This document shows positions 33,270-42,825 of a stretch of 50,141 nucleotides of DNA, one piece after another. Made by a program: the position numbers and the translations under genes. The first letter of the stretch is position 1. Every line of letters begins with the position of its first letter. Where the stretch lies: the NCBI GenBank assembly GCA_934385475.1, contig CAKRPS010000017.1, positions 1-50,141 on the forward strand. The letters run 5' to 3'. The DNA is from an uncultured Lachnospiraceae bacterium. GTDB taxonomy: Bacteria; Bacillota; Clostridia; Lachnospirales; Lachnospiraceae. The notes beneath the pieces were generated by a model. That model did not search any database, had not been told where the DNA came from, and was given only the letters and a program-made list of their open reading frames with translations.

Positions 33270-35501
33270 ATGGATAACAATGTTAACCCATATGATAATA
33301 ACGGAAACCGCGGGAGTGGCGGTTCCGGTGGACAAGGTGGACCGGGAGGTCCGGGTAGTGATGGACGCGATCCCAGAAAACAAAGCCTGATCATGCTGGT
33401 GATCGCCGCGATCGTCACACTGATCTGTATCAGCCTGTTTATGAAGCTGATGACGGGGGCAACCAATCAGGAGATCACCTATAACGAGTTTATAAATATG
33501 GTAGAAAATGACAAGGTGGAGAAGGTTACCGTAGACTCCGACCGGATCACGATCTACCCTAAGACAGAGAAAACACAGAGTCCGTTCGGATATGTTTATG
33601 GTATGAACGGAACCATGACGTATTACACCGGAAAGATGGAGGATGACGATACTCTGACACAGCGTCTGTTAGACAATGATGTGGAGCTTTCCAGAGAGAC
33701 ATCCGACAGCTCCAGCCTGATCATGACGATCCTCGTGTATTATGTACTTCCGATCCTGCTGATGTGGGGACTGCTGAGTCTTCTCTTTCGGCGTATGGGA
33801 GGCAAGGGCGGCCCGATGGGAGTCGGGAAAAGTACCGCCAAGGCCTATGTACAGAAGGAGACAGGGATCACCTTCAAGGATGTGGCCGGAGAAGACGAAG
33901 CGAAGGAATCACTTGTGGAAGTGGTGGATTTCCTGCACAATCCGGGTAAATATTCCAAGATTGGTGCAAGGCTTCCAAAGGGAGCACTTCTGGTGGGACC
34001 TCCCGGTACCGGTAAGACACTGCTTGCCAAGGCGGTAGCTGGCGAAGCGCATGTACCGTTCTTTTCCTTATCGGGTTCGGATTTCATAGAATTATATGTC
34101 GGCGTCGGTGCTTCCCGTGTCAGGGATCTGTTCAAGGAAGCGGAGAAGAATGCTCCCTGTATTGTATTTATCGATGAGATCGATGCGATCGGACGAAGCA
34201 GAGATTCCAAGTACGGCGGTGGCAATGAAGAGCGTGAGCAGACCCTGAACCAGCTTCTTTCTGAGATGGACGGTTTTGACGGAAAGAAGGGAATCATCAT
34301 CCTGGCGGCGACAAACCGGCCGGAGATTCTGGACAAGGCGCTCCTGCGTCCGGGACGGTTTGACCGGAGAATTATTGTAGATAAACCTGATCTGAAGGGG
34401 CGTGTGGAAATCTTAAAGGTACATTCCAAGGATGTGCTGATGGATGAGACGGTAGACCTGAATGAAATCGCACTTGCAACTTCGGGTGCAGTGGGATCAG
34501 ATCTTGCAAACATGATCAACGAGGCAGCGATCAATGCGGTTAAGATGGGAAGAGAGTATGTCAGCCAGAAGGATCTCTTCGATGCAGTGGAGCAGGTGCT
34601 GGTCGGCAAAGAGAAGAAAGACCGGCTTATGAGCAAGGAAGAGCGGAGAATCGTTTCCTATCATGAGGTTGGGCATGCCCTGATCAGTGCGTTGCAAAAG
34701 AATTCAGAGCCGGTACAGAAAATTACGATTGTTCCCAGAACCATGGGGGCTCTCGGATATGTTATGCATGTGCCGGAGGAAGAGAAATATCTGGATACCG
34801 AGGCAGAGCTGAGGGACAGATTGGTCGGACTTCTTGGAGGACGTGCAGCGGAGGAGATCGTATTTGACACGGTAACAACCGGAGCGGCCAACGACATTGA
34901 ACAGGCAACGAGCATTGCGCGGAATATGATCACCCGGTTTGGTATGAGCAAAAAGTTCGGCCTGATGGGACTTGCGACAGTGGAGAGCCAGTATCTGGAC
35001 GGAAGGGCATCCCTCACCTGTTCGGATGTGACGGCAGCAGACATTGATACCGAAGTGATGAAAATGCTTCGTGACAGCTACAAGCAGGCCAAGAAGCTTC
35101 TGCGGGAAAACCGCGAGATCATGGATAAACTGGCAGATTATCTGATCGAAAAAGAGACGATCACCGGCAAGGAGTTCATGAAGATATATCGTAAGGAAAA
35201 AGGAATTCCCGAACCGGAGAACGAGGACGAAAATTCAGAGATCAAGAAGGATCACAACATTAAGATGACAGAACCGGATACGGAACATACAGAGCAGGAG
35301 CCTGATACCGTACCGGAGGAAGAAGCATTACAGGAGCAGAAACCGGAGACTGTGCCAGAGCAGGAACAAGTACAGGTACAGGAACAGCAGCCGGAGGCGG
35401 AATCCCAACTGGCACAGGAAGAGGCGGTGCAACAGCCGCAGCCGGAAAACCGCGGTGTATTTTCAGGAGCCTGTGATCCGGATCAGAACAGAGAAGTTTA
35501 A
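33270..35501 (+). CDS. ftsH: ATP-dependent zinc metalloprotease FtsH
   Basis: 743 residues. A Gly-rich N-terminus, a helix at about 44-62, an extracytoplasmic FtsH domain, a second helix near 152-172, an AAA+ ATPase (Walker A GPPGTGKT 243-250, then FIDEIDAIGR, and NRPEILDKALLRPGRFD), and an M41 protease with the zinc site HEVGH (465-469). It degrades misfolded and regulatory membrane proteins. The last roughly 90 residues are a Glu/Gln/Pro-rich tail (PDTEHTEQEPDTVPEEEALQ) longer than in most FtsH. GTGAGGATTCCTT precedes the start. Confidence 0.98.
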   Translation: MDNNVNPYDNNGNRGSGGSGGQGGPGGPGSDGRDPRKQSLIMLVIAAIVTLICISLFMKLMTGATNQEITYNEFINMVENDKVEKVTVDSDRITIYPKTEKTQSPFGYVYGMNGTMTYYTGKMEDDDTLTQRLLDNDVELSRETSDSSSLIMTILVYYVLPILLMWGLLSLLFRRMGGKGGPMGVGKSTAKAYVQKETGITFKDVAGEDEAKESLVEVVDFLHNPGKYSKIGARLPKGALLVGPPGTGKTLLAKAVAGEAHVPFFSLSGSDFIELYVGVGASRVRDLFKEAEKNAPCIVFIDEIDAIGRSRDSKYGGGNEEREQTLNQLLSEMDGFDGKKGIIILAATNRPEILDKALLRPGRFDRRIIVDKPDLKGRVEILKVHSKDVLMDETVDLNEIALATSGAVGSDLANMINEAAINAVKMGREYVSQKDLFDAVEQVLVGKEKKDRLMSKEERRIVSYHEVGHALISALQKNSEPVQKITIVPRTMGALGYVMHVPEEEKYLDTEAELRDRLVGLLGGRAAEEIVFDTVTTGAANDIEQATSIARNMITRFGMSKKFGLMGLATVESQYLDGRASLTCSDVTAADIDTEVMKMLRDSYKQAKKLLRENREIMDKLADYLIEKETITGKEFMKIYRKEKGIPEPENEDENSEIKKDHNIKMTEPDTEHTEQEPDTVPEEEALQEQKPETVPEQEQVQVQEQQPEAESQLAQEEAVQQPQPENRGVFSGACDPDQNREV

Positions 35502-35511
35502 GAAATACCAT

Positions 35512-35541
35512 AGCGTCAGCCTTTCGAGGTTGGCGCTTTTT
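35512..35541 (+). terminator. Intrinsic terminator after ftsH
   Basis: AGCGTCAGCC (35512-35521) pairs with GGTTGGCGCT (35528-35537) around TTTCGA, followed by TTTT. Confidence 0.8.
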
Positions 35542-35558
35542 GGGATTTAATGTATAAA
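35530..35558 (+). promoter_or_regulatory. Putative promoter of uvrC
   Basis: TTGGCG (35530-35535), 17 bp, TATAAA (35553-35558). The -35 lies inside the ftsH terminator stem. Confidence 0.45.
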
Positions 35559-35582
35559 ATGTTTTGAGGAGAGGATAAGAAG

Positions 35583-37472
35583 TTGTTTGATATTCAGGAA
35601 GAACTGAAAAAGCTGCCCAACTCGCCGGGAGTATATCTGATGCACGATGCAAACGATACGATCATGTATGTGGGTAAGGCAGTCAATCTGCATAACAGAG
35701 TGCGGTCGTATTTTCGAAAGATTGTAGGACGTGGCCCTCAGATCGACAAGATGGTCCAGCAGATCGCAAGGTTTGAGTATATTGTTACGGATTCGGAACT
35801 GGAGGCCCTGGTTCTGGAAAACAATCTGATCAAGGAATACAGCCCCAAATACAATACGATGCTCAAGGATGATAAGACTTATCCGTATATTAAGGTGACG
35901 ATGGGAGAAGAATATCCGAGAATCCTTCTGTCGCGTCAGCTAAGCCCGTCTGCGGGCGGCAAAAAGGATAAGTCCCGGTATTTTGGTCCATATACCAGTG
36001 CTGCCGCAGTGAAGGATACGATTGATCTGATGAACAAGCTGTATCAGCTCAGAACCTGCAACCGGCGGCTGCCCAGGGACATCGGCATGGAACGTCCATG
36101 TCTGAATTACCACATCAAGCAGTGCACAGCACCGTGTCAGGGTTATATCAGCAAAGAAGAATACCGGGCAAGGGTGGAACAGGCGCTGGATTTCCTGAAT
36201 GGAAATTACGGGCCGATGCTGCGGGAGCTTGAACAGAATATGAAGGATGCCGCAGAGAAGCTTGAATATGAGGACGCGGCGAGATACCGGGATCTGTATA
36301 ACAGTCTGAAAAGTGTGGCACAGAAACAGAAGATTACCGGGAGTGACGGAGAAGATAAGGATATTATCGCGCTTGCCAAGGATGAGACGGATGCAGTCGT
36401 ACAGGTTTTCTTTGTGAGAGATGGCAGGCTGATCGGGCGGGAGCACTATTACATGACACATGTGGATGGCTGCGATAAGGCGCAGATTCTCGAGGATTTT
36501 GTGAAGCAGTTCTATGCGGGGACACCCTTTATCCCTAAGGAACTGATGCTGCAGGAGGAGATCTCGGATATTGAGATTCTGGAGAAATGGCTGAGTACCC
36601 GCAAACAGGAGAAGGTCTATATCCGTGTGCCCAAGAAGGGAACCAAGGAGAAACTGGTTGAACTTGCAGCGCAGAATGCACATCTGGTGCTGAGTCAGGA
36701 CAAGGAACGTATCAAGAGGGAAGAGGGAAGAACCATCGGGGCAGTGCGGGAGATCGCAATGCTTTTGGAGCTGGAGAACGTAAATCGTATGGAGGCCTTT
36801 GATATCTCCAATATCAGCGGGTTTGCCAACGTGGGTTCCATGGTGGTTTTTGAGAAGGGAAAAGCCAAGCGCAGTGACTACCGCAAATTCCGGATTCAGT
36901 CGGTTTCCGGGCCGGATGATTACGGCTGTATGAAAGAGGTGCTGACCAGACGGTTCTTGCACGGAATGTCCGAGAAAGAAGAACTGGAAGAGAAGGAGAC
37001 GGATCTGCAGTTTGGCAGCTTCACCAAGTTTCCGGATCTTCTGCTGATGGACGGAGGAAAAGGACAGGTCAATATTGCCCTGCAGGTTCTGGAGGAGCTT
37101 CATCTTGCGATCCCGGTCTGTGGGATGGTGAAGGATGACAATCACCGTACCAGGGGACTTTATTATCACAATGAGGAGATTCCGATTGATACCCATTCGG
37201 AGGGCTTTAAGCTGATTACCAGAATCCAGGATGAAGCACACCGTTTTGCCATAGAGTATCATCGCTCCCTTCGGTCAAAGGCACAGGTGAAGTCCGTGCT
37301 GGACGATATTCCGGGAGTAGGACCGTCCAGACGTAAGGCACTGATGAGGCACTTTGGGTCGATCGGAGAGATCCGGGAGGCTACGGTCGAGAGGCTGTGT
37401 GAGGTGCCGGAGATTCCGGAGCATATTGCACAGCAGATTTATGACTTTTTCCGGAGCAAAGATTCATTGTAA
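35583..37472 (+). CDS. uvrC: UvrABC excinuclease subunit C
   Basis: 629 residues, usual length. GIY-YIG nuclease at the N-terminus ([20 protein letters not shown], about 12-90), a UVR/UvrB-binding motif near 205-235 ([20 protein letters not shown]), the RNase H-like second nuclease (about 380-540; ECF-like [10 protein letters not shown] and [13 protein letters not shown]), and tandem helix-hairpin-helix at the end ([20 protein letters not shown]). It makes both incisions in nucleotide excision repair. The start codon is TTG at 35583 behind AGGAGAGG. Confidence 0.98.
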   Translation: MFDIQEELKKLPNSPGVYLMHDANDTIMYVGKAVNLHNRVRSYFRKIVGRGPQIDKMVQQIARFEYIVTDSELEALVLENNLIKEYSPKYNTMLKDDKTYPYIKVTMGEEYPRILLSRQLSPSAGGKKDKSRYFGPYTSAAAVKDTIDLMNKLYQLRTCNRRLPRDIGMERPCLNYHIKQCTAPCQGYISKEEYRARVEQALDFLNGNYGPMLRELEQNMKDAAEKLEYEDAARYRDLYNSLKSVAQKQKITGSDGEDKDIIALAKDETDAVVQVFFVRDGRLIGREHYYMTHVDGCDKAQILEDFVKQFYAGTPFIPKELMLQEEISDIEILEKWLSTRKQEKVYIRVPKKGTKEKLVELAAQNAHLVLSQDKERIKREEGRTIGAVREIAMLLELENVNRMEAFDISNISGFANVGSMVVFEKGKAKRSDYRKFRIQSVSGPDDYGCMKEVLTRRFLHGMSEKEELEEKETDLQFGSFTKFPDLLLMDGGKGQVNIALQVLEELHLAIPVCGMVKDDNHRTRGLYYHNEEIPIDTHSEGFKLITRIQDEAHRFAIEYHRSLRSKAQVKSVLDDIPGVGPSRRKALMRHFGSIGEIREATVERLCEVPEIPEHIAQQIYDFFRSKDSL

Positions 37473-37495
37473 TCTATTTTTAGTTATGATAGACT
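37467..37495 (+). promoter_or_regulatory. Putative promoter of the hprK cluster
   Basis: TTGTAA (37467-37472), 17 bp, TAGACT (37490-37495), about 43 bp before hprK; it begins at the uvrC stop codon. Confidence 0.4.
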
Positions 37496-37537
37496 GTAAC
37501 TGTTAATCACAGGACATACATTGCGGAGGAGAAGGGT

Positions 37538-38482
37538 ATGGCGAGTATTAGTTTAACGAAGGTAATTGACAAGTTTAAATGGGAAAATCTGACACCGGAG
37601 ATTGACATCTCCAAGATCAAGCTTACACAGCCTGATATCAACAGACCGGCCTTGCAGATGGCGGGATATTTTGAACATTTTGAGGCAACACGTCTGCAGA
37701 TCGTAGGATTTGTGGAGTATTCCTACATGAATGGACTGGATGAAGAAAGACAGAGAGAAATCTTTGAGAAGCTTTTGAACAATCCGATTCCGGGAATTGT
37801 TTTCTGCCGGGAACTGTATCCGAATGACCTTTTCAGAGAAATTGCCGTCAAATACGGCGTACCGCTTCTGATGAGTAAGAAGGCAACCTCGGCATGTATG
37901 GCAGAAGTAATCCGTTGGCTGAATGTAAAACTGGCTCCCTGTATTTCCGTACATGGAGTTCTGGTGGATGTCTACGGAGAAGGTGTCCTGATCACCGGAG
38001 AGAGCGGTATCGGTAAATCGGAGGCGGCCCTGGAGCTGATCAAGCGTGGACACCGTCTGGTTACCGATGATGTGGTAGAGCTTCGGAGGGTAAGTGATGA
38101 TACGCTTATCGGATCTGCGCCGGATATCACAAAGCACTTTATCGAACTGCGTGGTATCGGAATTGTGGATGTGAAGGCACTGTTCGGTGCATCCAGTGTC
38201 CGTGATACGCAGAATATTGATCTGGTAATCCGTCTGGAAGACTGGGATAAGGATAAAGAGTATGACAGACTTGGACTGGAAGAGGAATATACAGAATATC
38301 TGGGCAATAAGGTTGTCTGCCACAATATTCCGATCCGTCCGGGACGAAATCTGGCTGTCATCTGTGAGTCTGCTGCGGTTAACCACCGTCAGAAGAAGAT
38401 GGGTTACAATGCGGCTCAGGAGCTGTATAAACGTGTGCAGAATTCGCTGTCTCGCAAACGGGATGAGGATGAGGACGAATAA
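37538..38482 (+). CDS. hprK: HPr kinase/phosphorylase
   Basis: 314 residues. The N-terminal domain covers about 1-130. The catalytic domain has the Walker A GESGIGKS (154-161), preceded by VHGVLVDVYGEGVLI, and the HprK signature around LIGSAPDITKHFIELRGIGI and DVKALFG. It phosphorylates and dephosphorylates Ser46 of HPr and Crh, controlling carbon catabolite repression. A Crh-like substrate lacking the PTS histidine is encoded 4 kb downstream in the same gene cluster (42343). GCGGAGGAGAAGGGT precedes the ATG. Confidence 0.97.
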   Translation: MASISLTKVIDKFKWENLTPEIDISKIKLTQPDINRPALQMAGYFEHFEATRLQIVGFVEYSYMNGLDEERQREIFEKLLNNPIPGIVFCRELYPNDLFREIAVKYGVPLLMSKKATSACMAEVIRWLNVKLAPCISVHGVLVDVYGEGVLITGESGIGKSEAALELIKRGHRLVTDDVVELRRVSDDTLIGSAPDITKHFIELRGIGIVDVKALFGASSVRDTQNIDLVIRLEDWDKDKEYDRLGLEEEYTEYLGNKVVCHNIPIRPGRNLAVICESAAVNHRQKKMGYNAAQELYKRVQNSLSRKRDEDEDE

Positions 38483-38542
38483 GACCGGTATTGAGGCATT
38501 GTAAGGGTAAATGGAAAGAAAAAGGATAAGGAGTGTATGACA

Positions 38543-39478
38543 ATGGCAAGTTATATTTTCGGAGTAGATGTAGGTGGCACCACCGTTAAACTGGGGCTTT
38601 TTGATATAGAAGGAAATGTGAGCGACAAGTGGGAGATCCCCACAAGAACAGAGAACGGCGGAGTGAACATTCTGCCGGATATTGCGGCAAGTATTCAGGC
38701 TAAGATGCAGGAAAAGGGTATTGCAAAGGAAGAGGTGGCCGGTGTAGGGGTAGGAGTACCCGGACCGGTAGATGGCAACGGAGTAGTACACAGAGCCGTA
38801 AATCTCGGATGGGATGTTGTTGATCTGAAAGGACAGCTTTCCGGCCTTCTGGGAATGAAGGTAGAGTGCGGAAATGATGCGAATGTAGCTGCACTCGGAG
38901 AAATGTGGAAAGGCGGCGGCCAGGGACATCAGAGCATTGTTGCCGTGACACTTGGAACCGGTGTCGGTGGTGGTATCATTATCAACGGTAAGATCATGAC
39001 CGGTGCATCCGGAGCAGGTGGAGAGATTGGCCATATCCATGTGGAGGATGAAGAGAAAGAGGCGTGCGGCTGCGGAAACTTTGGCTGTCTGGAGGAATAT
39101 GCATCTGCAACCGGTATTACCAGACTGGCAAACAGGGCACTTGCAGCCGACGATAAAGAGAGCGTGCTGCGAAATGGAGAGGTTTCTGCCAAAGCCGTGT
39201 TTGACGCTGTAAAGGCAGGGGATGAGCTTGCAATAGAGGTAGCAGAGAAGTTTGGAGAATATCTTGGTAAGGGACTTGGTATTGTGGCAGGCGTGATCGA
39301 CCCTGAGATTTTTGTAATCGGCGGCGGCGTTTCCAAGGCAGGAGACATCCTGTTCAAGTACATCAGACCTTCTTATGAAGAGACAGTGTTCCATGCCTGC
39401 AAAGAGACTCCGTTTGCACTGGCAACCCTTGGCAACGATGCAGGGATTTACGGTGCAGCGAGGATGATATTGGATTAA
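38543..39478 (+). CDS. glcK: ROK family glucokinase
   Basis: 311 residues. The phosphate loop is FGVDVGGTTVKLGLFD at the N-terminus; the sugar site is CGNDANVAALGE, then TLGTGVGGGI; the ROK zinc motif is CGCGNFGCLEEYAS near 175. It phosphorylates glucose with ATP, feeding glycolysis from non-PTS sugar, such as glucose freed by the GH3 enzyme. I start at the second ATG (38543) because AAGGAG is nine bases away; the first ATG (38537) is too close. It follows hprK by 60 bp. Confidence 0.93.
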   Translation: MASYIFGVDVGGTTVKLGLFDIEGNVSDKWEIPTRTENGGVNILPDIAASIQAKMQEKGIAKEEVAGVGVGVPGPVDGNGVVHRAVNLGWDVVDLKGQLSGLLGMKVECGNDANVAALGEMWKGGGQGHQSIVAVTLGTGVGGGIIINGKIMTGASGAGGEIGHIHVEDEEKEACGCGNFGCLEEYASATGITRLANRALAADDKESVLRNGEVSAKAVFDAVKAGDELAIEVAEKFGEYLGKGLGIVAGVIDPEIFVIGGGVSKAGDILFKYIRPSYEETVFHACKETPFALATLGNDAGIYGAARMILD

Positions 39479-39572
39479 GAATGCCACATTGCGTCCATCA
39501 TACATAATATAAGGGAAAGAGAACACTCTATGTGATGGAGCGGTGATTTCGGAAAGAAGGCAGGGATATAGA

Positions 39573-40484
39573 TTGAGTACATCCATGTATGATTTTATTA
39601 AAAGTGTGATCTCACAGGATCGAATCTTATTTCAGGAGCCTATGAGCCGTCATACAACATTTCGGGTTGGCGGAGAGGCAGCATGTATGCTTCTGATCCA
39701 TAGTGAAGAAGAACTGTGCAAACTGATCCCTTATTTCAAACTGATTGGACAGGAGTACTTCATTCTGGGGAATGGAAGTAACCTTCTTGTGGGAGATAAG
39801 GGCTATCAGGGGATTGTTCTGAAGCTTGACAAGGGAATGCAGGAAATTCAGGTGGAGGATACCAGAATACGTGTCAAGGCGGGCGCGCTTCTGTCACAGA
39901 CGGCAAATCTTGCAAGAGACCATGGGCTGACCGGTATGGAGTTTGCAGCGGGTATTCCGGGAAGCATCGGAGGCGCTGTGGTCATGAATGCCGGAGCCTA
40001 TGAGGGAGAGATGAAGCAGATCGTTGAATCGGTCAGAGCGATGAATACCGATGGAGAGATCCTGACATTGGATAATGATACGATGGAGTTCGGGTATCGG
40101 ACCAGCGTGATCCGGAACAGGCCCTTTGTTGTACTGGAAGCTGTATTGACGCTCCAAAAAGGAGATGTTCAGGCGATCACAGCCAGAATGGAAGAACTGG
40201 CACAGTTAAGGCGCAGTAAGCAGCCACTGGAATATGCGAGCGCGGGCAGTACATTTAAAAGACCGGAAGGCTATTTTGCCGGAAAACTTATTATGGATGC
40301 CGGAATGCGTGGATACCGTATCGGAGGGGCACAGGTGGCGGATAAGCACTGTGGATTTATCGTAAATACCGGGAAAGCAACTGCGGCAGATATCAAAGAA
40401 GTGATAGAAGAAGTGCAGGCGAGAGTGAAACAGCGTTTTCATGTAGATCTGGAGCCGGAGGTTGTCTTTCTTGGCGATTTCTAG
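39573..40484 (+). CDS. murB: UDP-N-acetylenolpyruvoylglucosamine reductase
   Basis: 303 residues. FAD-binding domain with HTTFRVGGEAACML and FILGNGSNLLVGD; substrate residues in GMEFAAGIPGSIGGAVVMNA; the catalytic Ser region AGSTFKRPEGYFAGKLI; a conserved Glu near the end (LEPEVVFLGDF). It makes UDP-MurNAc for peptidoglycan. I choose TTG 39573, seven bases after AGGG; GTG 39543 is open in frame but its GGAG is only two bases away, and ATG 39585 has no site. Confidence 0.95.
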   Translation: MSTSMYDFIKSVISQDRILFQEPMSRHTTFRVGGEAACMLLIHSEEELCKLIPYFKLIGQEYFILGNGSNLLVGDKGYQGIVLKLDKGMQEIQVEDTRIRVKAGALLSQTANLARDHGLTGMEFAAGIPGSIGGAVVMNAGAYEGEMKQIVESVRAMNTDGEILTLDNDTMEFGYRTSVIRNRPFVVLEAVLTLQKGDVQAITARMEELAQLRRSKQPLEYASAGSTFKRPEGYFAGKLIMDAGMRGYRIGGAQVADKHCGFIVNTGKATAADIKEVIEEVQARVKQRFHVDLEPEVVFLGDF

Positions 40485-40559
40485 CAGATAGCAGGTATAT
40501 CTGAGGAAATGTGCCGGATAATGGAGATATTAGATACAGATTAAGAGAGTGAAGAAACT

Positions 40560-41423
40560 ATGCGATTTGTAATAGTGACGGGGATGAGCGGCTCCGGCAA
40601 GAGGACAGCGATGAAAATGCTGGAGGATATCGGATTTTACTGCGTGGATAATCTGCCGGTGCCGTTGATCGAGAAATTTGTGGATCTGATCACTGCACCG
40701 AGAAGTGAGATCAGCAAGGTGGCGTTAGGGCTGGATGTACGTGCTGATCAGCCTTTTGGTGATGTGGAATCGATTCTGGAAAATCTGAAAAATAATCAGT
40801 ATATTTTTGAAATTCTTTTCCTGGAAGCCAGTGATGCGGTTCTTCTGAAAAGATATAAGGAGACCCGAAGACTGCACCCGCTCTCTCCGGAAGGAAGAGT
40901 GGAAGAAGGAATCCACCGTGAGAGAAAGATTCTGGAGAATATCCGTAAGAAAGCTGACTATGTGATCGACACTTCAAATCTGCTGACCAGAGAACTGAAG
41001 GAAGAGATCGACCACATTTTTGTCAAAAATGAAGAGTATAACTCTCTTATGGTAAGTATTTTGTCATTTGGATTCAAAAACGGAATTCCGGCAGATGCCG
41101 ATCTGGTTTTTGATGTAAGATTTTTGCCCAATCCGTTCTACATTGATGAATTGAAGCATAAAACTGGTAATGACAAAGAGGTACAGGACTATGTCATGAG
41201 TTTTGCAGAAGCAGAGGAATTTTTGCAGAAGCTTGTGGACATGCTGCATTTTCTCATACCAAACTATATAAAAGAGGGAAAACATCAGCTTGTAATTGCG
41301 ATTGGGTGTACGGGGGGCAAGCACCGGAGTGTGACGCTTGCCAATGAGCTGTATGCGCGGATGAAGGATCAGGGAAATTATGGAATTAAACTGTACCACA
41401 GGGATGTAAAACAGGGAGTGTAG
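40560..41423 (+). CDS. rapZ: RapZ/YvcJ nucleotide-binding protein
   Basis: 287 residues, full length. An N-terminal P-loop kinase-like domain (VTGMSGSGKRTAMKMLEDIG) and a C-terminal domain with VFDVRFLPNPFY and IGCTGGKHRSV. In E. coli it guides RNase E to GlmZ; in Bacillus YvcJ hydrolyses nucleotides and affects competence. The Firmicute role is not settled. In the P-loop the residue after Lys14 is Arg, where Ser or Thr is usual, with Thr next. The gene precedes whiA by two bases, without yvcK between. Confidence 0.95.
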   Translation: MRFVIVTGMSGSGKRTAMKMLEDIGFYCVDNLPVPLIEKFVDLITAPRSEISKVALGLDVRADQPFGDVESILENLKNNQYIFEILFLEASDAVLLKRYKETRRLHPLSPEGRVEEGIHRERKILENIRKKADYVIDTSNLLTRELKEEIDHIFVKNEEYNSLMVSILSFGFKNGIPADADLVFDVRFLPNPFYIDELKHKTGNDKEVQDYVMSFAEAEEFLQKLVDMLHFLIPNYIKEGKHQLVIAIGCTGGKHRSVTLANELYARMKDQGNYGIKLYHRDVKQGV

Positions 41424-41425
41424 GA

Positions 41426-42328
41426 ATGTCTTTTTCGGCTACGGTGAAAGAGGAACTCGCGGAACACGTGGGAACAGCAAGGCACTGTCAGCTTGCAGAG
41501 CTGGCGGCAATCATAGAGTTTTACGGCAAAGTAAGCCAGGATGGAAAACATCTGCTTTTTGAGACGGAAAATGAGACGATAGAGAGAAAGTGCTTTACAT
41601 TACTTAAAAAAACATTTAATATAGAAGCGATCACGCAAGAAGAAGGCAGGCTGATAACGGACAGTGATGCGGAAGAGAAATTGGCGAAGGCACTGTTCCT
41701 TACAGGGGCAGAAGAAGGAACCATGGAAACCGGGAAACCGGTAAATGCACTGTTGATTAAGAATTCCTGCTGTGCGAGAGCGTACCTGAGAGGAGCTTTT
41801 CTGTGTATAGGATCGATGAGCGACCCGGAGAAAAGCTATCATCTGGAATTTGTGTGTGATGAAGAAGCACAGGCTGTACAGCTTCGGAATGTGATTCAGG
41901 ATTTTCAGATTGAAGCCAAAATCATCAAACGTAAGAAATATGATGTGGTATACCTGAAGGAAGGGTCGGGGATCGTCGATCTGCTGAATGTTATGGAGGC
42001 ACATGTATCTTTGATGAATCTGGAGAATCTCCGGATTGTCAAGGAAATGCGCAATTCCATTAACAGACGTGTGAACTGTGAGACGGCAAATATCTCAAAG
42101 ACAGTCACGGCGGCATCGAAACAGATAGAGGACATTCTTCTGATTCGGGATAAATATGGATTTGAGAATTTGCCGGACAATCTTCGCCAGATGGCGGAGG
42201 TAAGGCTGGAATATCCGGATGCGGCTCTGAAAGAGCTGGGAGAATATCTGGATCCCAAGATGGGAAAATCCGGTGTCAATCACAGGTTGAGAAGGCTGAG
42301 CGAAATTGCAGATAAAATCAGGCTTTAA
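41426..42328 (+). CDS. whiA: WhiA DNA-binding protein
   Basis: 300 residues. An N-terminal LAGLIDADG-like domain split over KEELAEHVGTARHCQLAELA and NSCCARAYLRGAFLCIGSMS, and a C-terminal helix-turn-helix domain (NLPDNLRQMAEVRLEYPDAA, then HRLRRLSEIADKI). WhiA controls cell division and sporulation genes in Gram-positives and is nucleoid-associated in Bacillus. Start two bases after rapZ. Slightly shorter than the common length of about 310-320. Confidence 0.95.
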   Translation: MSFSATVKEELAEHVGTARHCQLAELAAIIEFYGKVSQDGKHLLFETENETIERKCFTLLKKTFNIEAITQEEGRLITDSDAEEKLAKALFLTGAEEGTMETGKPVNALLIKNSCCARAYLRGAFLCIGSMSDPEKSYHLEFVCDEEAQAVQLRNVIQDFQIEAKIIKRKKYDVVYLKEGSGIVDLLNVMEAHVSLMNLENLRIVKEMRNSINRRVNCETANISKTVTAASKQIEDILLIRDKYGFENLPDNLRQMAEVRLEYPDAALKELGEYLDPKMGKSGVNHRLRRLSEIADKIRL

Positions 42329-42342
42329 AGGAGGAGACTATT

Positions 42343-42597
42343 ATGATTCAGAAAGAGGTGCAGATCAAGCTGGAAACCGGGCTGGAAGCAAGACCGGTAG
42401 CGATGTTGGTTCAGGTGGCAAGTCAATTTGAGAGTACAGTTTACATCAACTCCGATGCGAAAAAGGTGAATGCAAAAAGCATTATGGGTATGATGAGCCT
42501 TGGACTCGACAGTGGAGAAAAGGTTGTAGTAATTGCTGAAGGTAGCGATGAGGAGAAGGCTGTAGAGGAGATTGAAAAGTTTCTTGCAGGCAAATAA
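42343..42597 (+). CDS. HPr-like (Crh-like) regulatory protein with Glu15
   Basis: 84 residues, a complete HPr fold. The PTS phosphorylation site reads GLEARPV, so residue 15 is Glu instead of His and the protein cannot carry PTS phosphate. The HprK target Ser46 is intact (NAKSIMGMMSLGL). This is the Crh arrangement (Bacillus Crh has Gln15). Its position after whiA matches crh in Bacillus, and hprK is in the same cluster. Likely role: Ser46-phosphorylated partner of CcpA in catabolite repression (inference). RBS AAGGAGGAG. Confidence 0.88.
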   Translation: MIQKEVQIKLETGLEARPVAMLVQVASQFESTVYINSDAKKVNAKSIMGMMSLGLDSGEKVVVIAEGSDEEKAVEEIEKFLAGK

Positions 42598-42655
42598 ATA
42601 AGCGCAACACACACAAAGCGTTTATTGTCAGGTTATTAAAAGTGGAAAGAAATCA

Positions 42656-42690
42656 GGGAGATTCCGAAAAAGGAGTCTCCCTTTATTTTT
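42656..42690 (+). terminator. Intrinsic terminator of the hprK-HPr-like cluster
   Basis: GGGAGATTCC (42656-42665) and GGAGTCTCCC (42672-42681) with a GAAAAA loop, followed by TTTATTTTT. Confidence 0.9.
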
Positions 42691-42694
42691 GTGA

Positions 42695-42723
42695 TTGTAC
42701 ATAAGAATTGTGTTTGCTATAAT
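42695..42723 (+). promoter_or_regulatory. Promoter of the lipid-kinase gene
   Basis: TTGTAC (42695-42700), 17 bp ending in TGC, TATAAT (42718-42723). Leader of about 95 bases before the start codon. Confidence 0.65.
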
Positions 42724-42825
42724 ATGGAAAATGTAATTATTCAAAGCTGTGTACATTTGAATGATTAGCGGAAAAAATAATCGAGAGACATACAGGCTTT
42801 GCAGGAGAATAAGGGAGGAGCATAT

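Noticed and set aside
35940..37262. A 440-codon open frame on the minus strand inside uvrC
   Set aside because: Shadow of a conserved gene; no start signal and no recognisable family.
37553..39586. A 677-codon open frame on the minus strand opposite hprK and glucokinase
   Set aside because: It is the antisense shadow of two unmistakable genes; its translation is rich in Cys, His and Ser with no domain and no ribosome site.
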